From Stercorarius parasiticus (taxonomy: Eukaryota; Chordata; Aves; Charadriiformes; Stercorariidae): a stretch of 64,000 nt of DNA. The position numbers and the translations under genes are program-made. Below, piece by piece: positions 63,458 through 64,000 of this stretch. Numbering within the stretch: position 1 is the stretch's first letter; every line of letters starts with the position of its first letter. The notes beneath the pieces were generated by a model, which saw only the letters and a list, made by a program, of their open reading frames with translations, did not search any database and had not been told where the DNA came from. The stretch is from NCBI GenBank assembly GCA_013396915.1, contig VWZL01000812.1, forward strand, positions 247,200-311,199, given 5' to 3'.

Positions 63458-63631
63458 GCTAGGGGAAGAAGGAGGAACAGGGGGGACATTTGGAGTGATG
63501 ATGTCTGTCTTCCCATCTTGCACGAGATGGGGCTCTGCTTTCCTGGAGATGGCTGAACACCTGGCTGCCAATGGGGAGTAGTGAATGAATTCCTTGTTTG
63601 CTTTGTTTGCATGCATGGTTTTGCTCTACCT

Positions 63632-63637
63632 ATTAAA
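63632..63637 (+). terminator. Polyadenylation signal of the 63-kb LTR
   Basis: ATTAAA in CCTATTAAACTG, followed by a T-rich stretch, 110 bp before the LTR end. Confidence 0.55.
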
Positions 63638-63747
63638 CTGTCTTTATCTCAACCCACGAGTTTTTCCTCACTTTTACTCTCTTCCACATTCCATCTGGGC
63701 AAGTAAGCTGTGTCGTCCTAGTATCTGTATGGGGTTAAACCACAACA

Positions 63748-63752
63748 CAAGG
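63748..63752. repeat. 5-bp target-site duplication, right
   Basis: CAAGG, matching CAGGG at 63204-63208 except for one base. Confidence 0.85.
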
Positions 63753-64000
63753 ATGGGGCATCTACCACCTCTCTGGTAAACCTGTGCCAGTGTTTCACCA
63801 CCCTCATTGTAAACAATTTCTTCATTAGATTTAGGCTAGATCTACCATCTTTAAAGCCATCACCCTTTGTCCTATTGCAAGAGGCTCTGCTAAAAATTCT
63901 GTCCTCATCTTTCCTGTAGGCCCCCTCTAAGTACTGGAAGGCTGCTATAAGGTCTCCCCAAAGCCTTCTCTTCTCCAGGCTGAACAACCCCAACTCTCTC
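63753..64000 (-). mobile_element. CR1 LINE, remaining part, runs off the window end
   Basis: Continuation of the CR1 at 63063-63208. The minus strand encodes the C-terminal tail of ORF2: [20 protein letters not shown] near 63990-63930, later VVKHWHRFTREVVDAPSL near 63800-63755. The element is cut by the end of the window, so its 5' extent and coding state are unknown. Confidence 0.93.

Larger units (their letters stand above)
63209..63747 (+). mobile_element. Complete solo LTR (ERVL-like) inserted in CR1
   Basis: A 539-bp LTR starts TGTCATAGTTCCAG and ends TTAAACCACAACA. It has a TATA box, TATATAAA (63450-63457), and a polyadenylation signal, ATTAAA (63632-63637). Its flanking pentamers differ by one base, and the host CR1 gives a precise pre-insertion site. 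The promoter block (GGAATATTCCATACCATGTG, CTCAGTATATAAAG) is related to that of the LTRs at 38.2 and 48.2 kb, so these are members of one broad avian class III group. No internal retroviral sequence remains. The ORFs at 63197-63442, 63313-63612 and 63585-63779 are chance frames in the LTR. Confidence 0.92.

Overview
This is a 64 kb stretch of vertebrate nuclear DNA, almost certainly from a bird. The evidence is the repeat content. There are CR1 non-LTR retrotransposon copies ending in the ATTCTATG-type octamer, and avian-type endogenous-retrovirus LTRs with TG...CA ends and 5-bp target duplications, set in AT-rich, gene-poor sequence with short microsatellites. I found no intact host gene, no convincing coding exon, no rRNA, no functional tRNA and no CRISPR. 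All longer open frames are either pieces of dead transposons or chance frames. The window is best read as a gene desert or part of a very large intron; the sequence cannot decide which.

Layout. 0.4-2.3 kb: a 5'-truncated CR1 copy (+) with a broken reverse-transcriptase ORF. 6.6-6.9 kb: a decayed hAT-like transposase fragment (+). 18.1-18.2 kb: a palindromic pair of tRNA-like SINE heads. 19.65-19.9 kb: a candidate short LTR (-). 25.6-26.4 kb: a CR1 copy (-) with an internal deletion. 33.0-33.5 kb and 36.05-36.4 kb: two non-overlapping parts of one avian LTR family in opposite orientations. 34.7-35.9 kb: between them, a decayed Ty3/gypsy pol on the minus strand. 38.0-39.0 kb: a GA-rich microsatellite and a complete 790-bp solo LTR. 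42.0-42.6 kb: two CR1 3' tails facing each other. 46.4-48.8 kb: an LTR fragment, then a 600-bp stretch that is repeated after a run of Ns (very likely an assembly false duplication), then a rearranged relative of the 38-kb LTR. 50.6 kb: a possible CR1 endonuclease scrap. 56.2-57.6 kb: a 114-bp inverted repeat bracketing 1.26 kb. 59.6-59.9 kb: an ancient L2-like reverse-transcriptase fragment. 63.1-64.0 kb: a CR1 copy (-) split by a 539-bp solo LTR with a 5-bp target duplication, running off the end of the window.

There is no operon or pathway logic here; the story is layered transposon history. Old, heavily decayed layers (Ty3/gypsy pol, hAT transposase, L2-like RT, tRNA-SINE palindrome) are overlaid by CR1 and then by ERV solo LTRs. 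The LTR nested in CR1 at 63 kb gives a direct relative date. The most unusual items are the Ty3/gypsy pol remnant, the symmetrical inverted repeat at 56-57 kb, an LTR with an inverted internal segment at 48.6 kb, and the assembly artefact at 46.7-48.4 kb. Family calls were made by eye from motifs; no database search was run.
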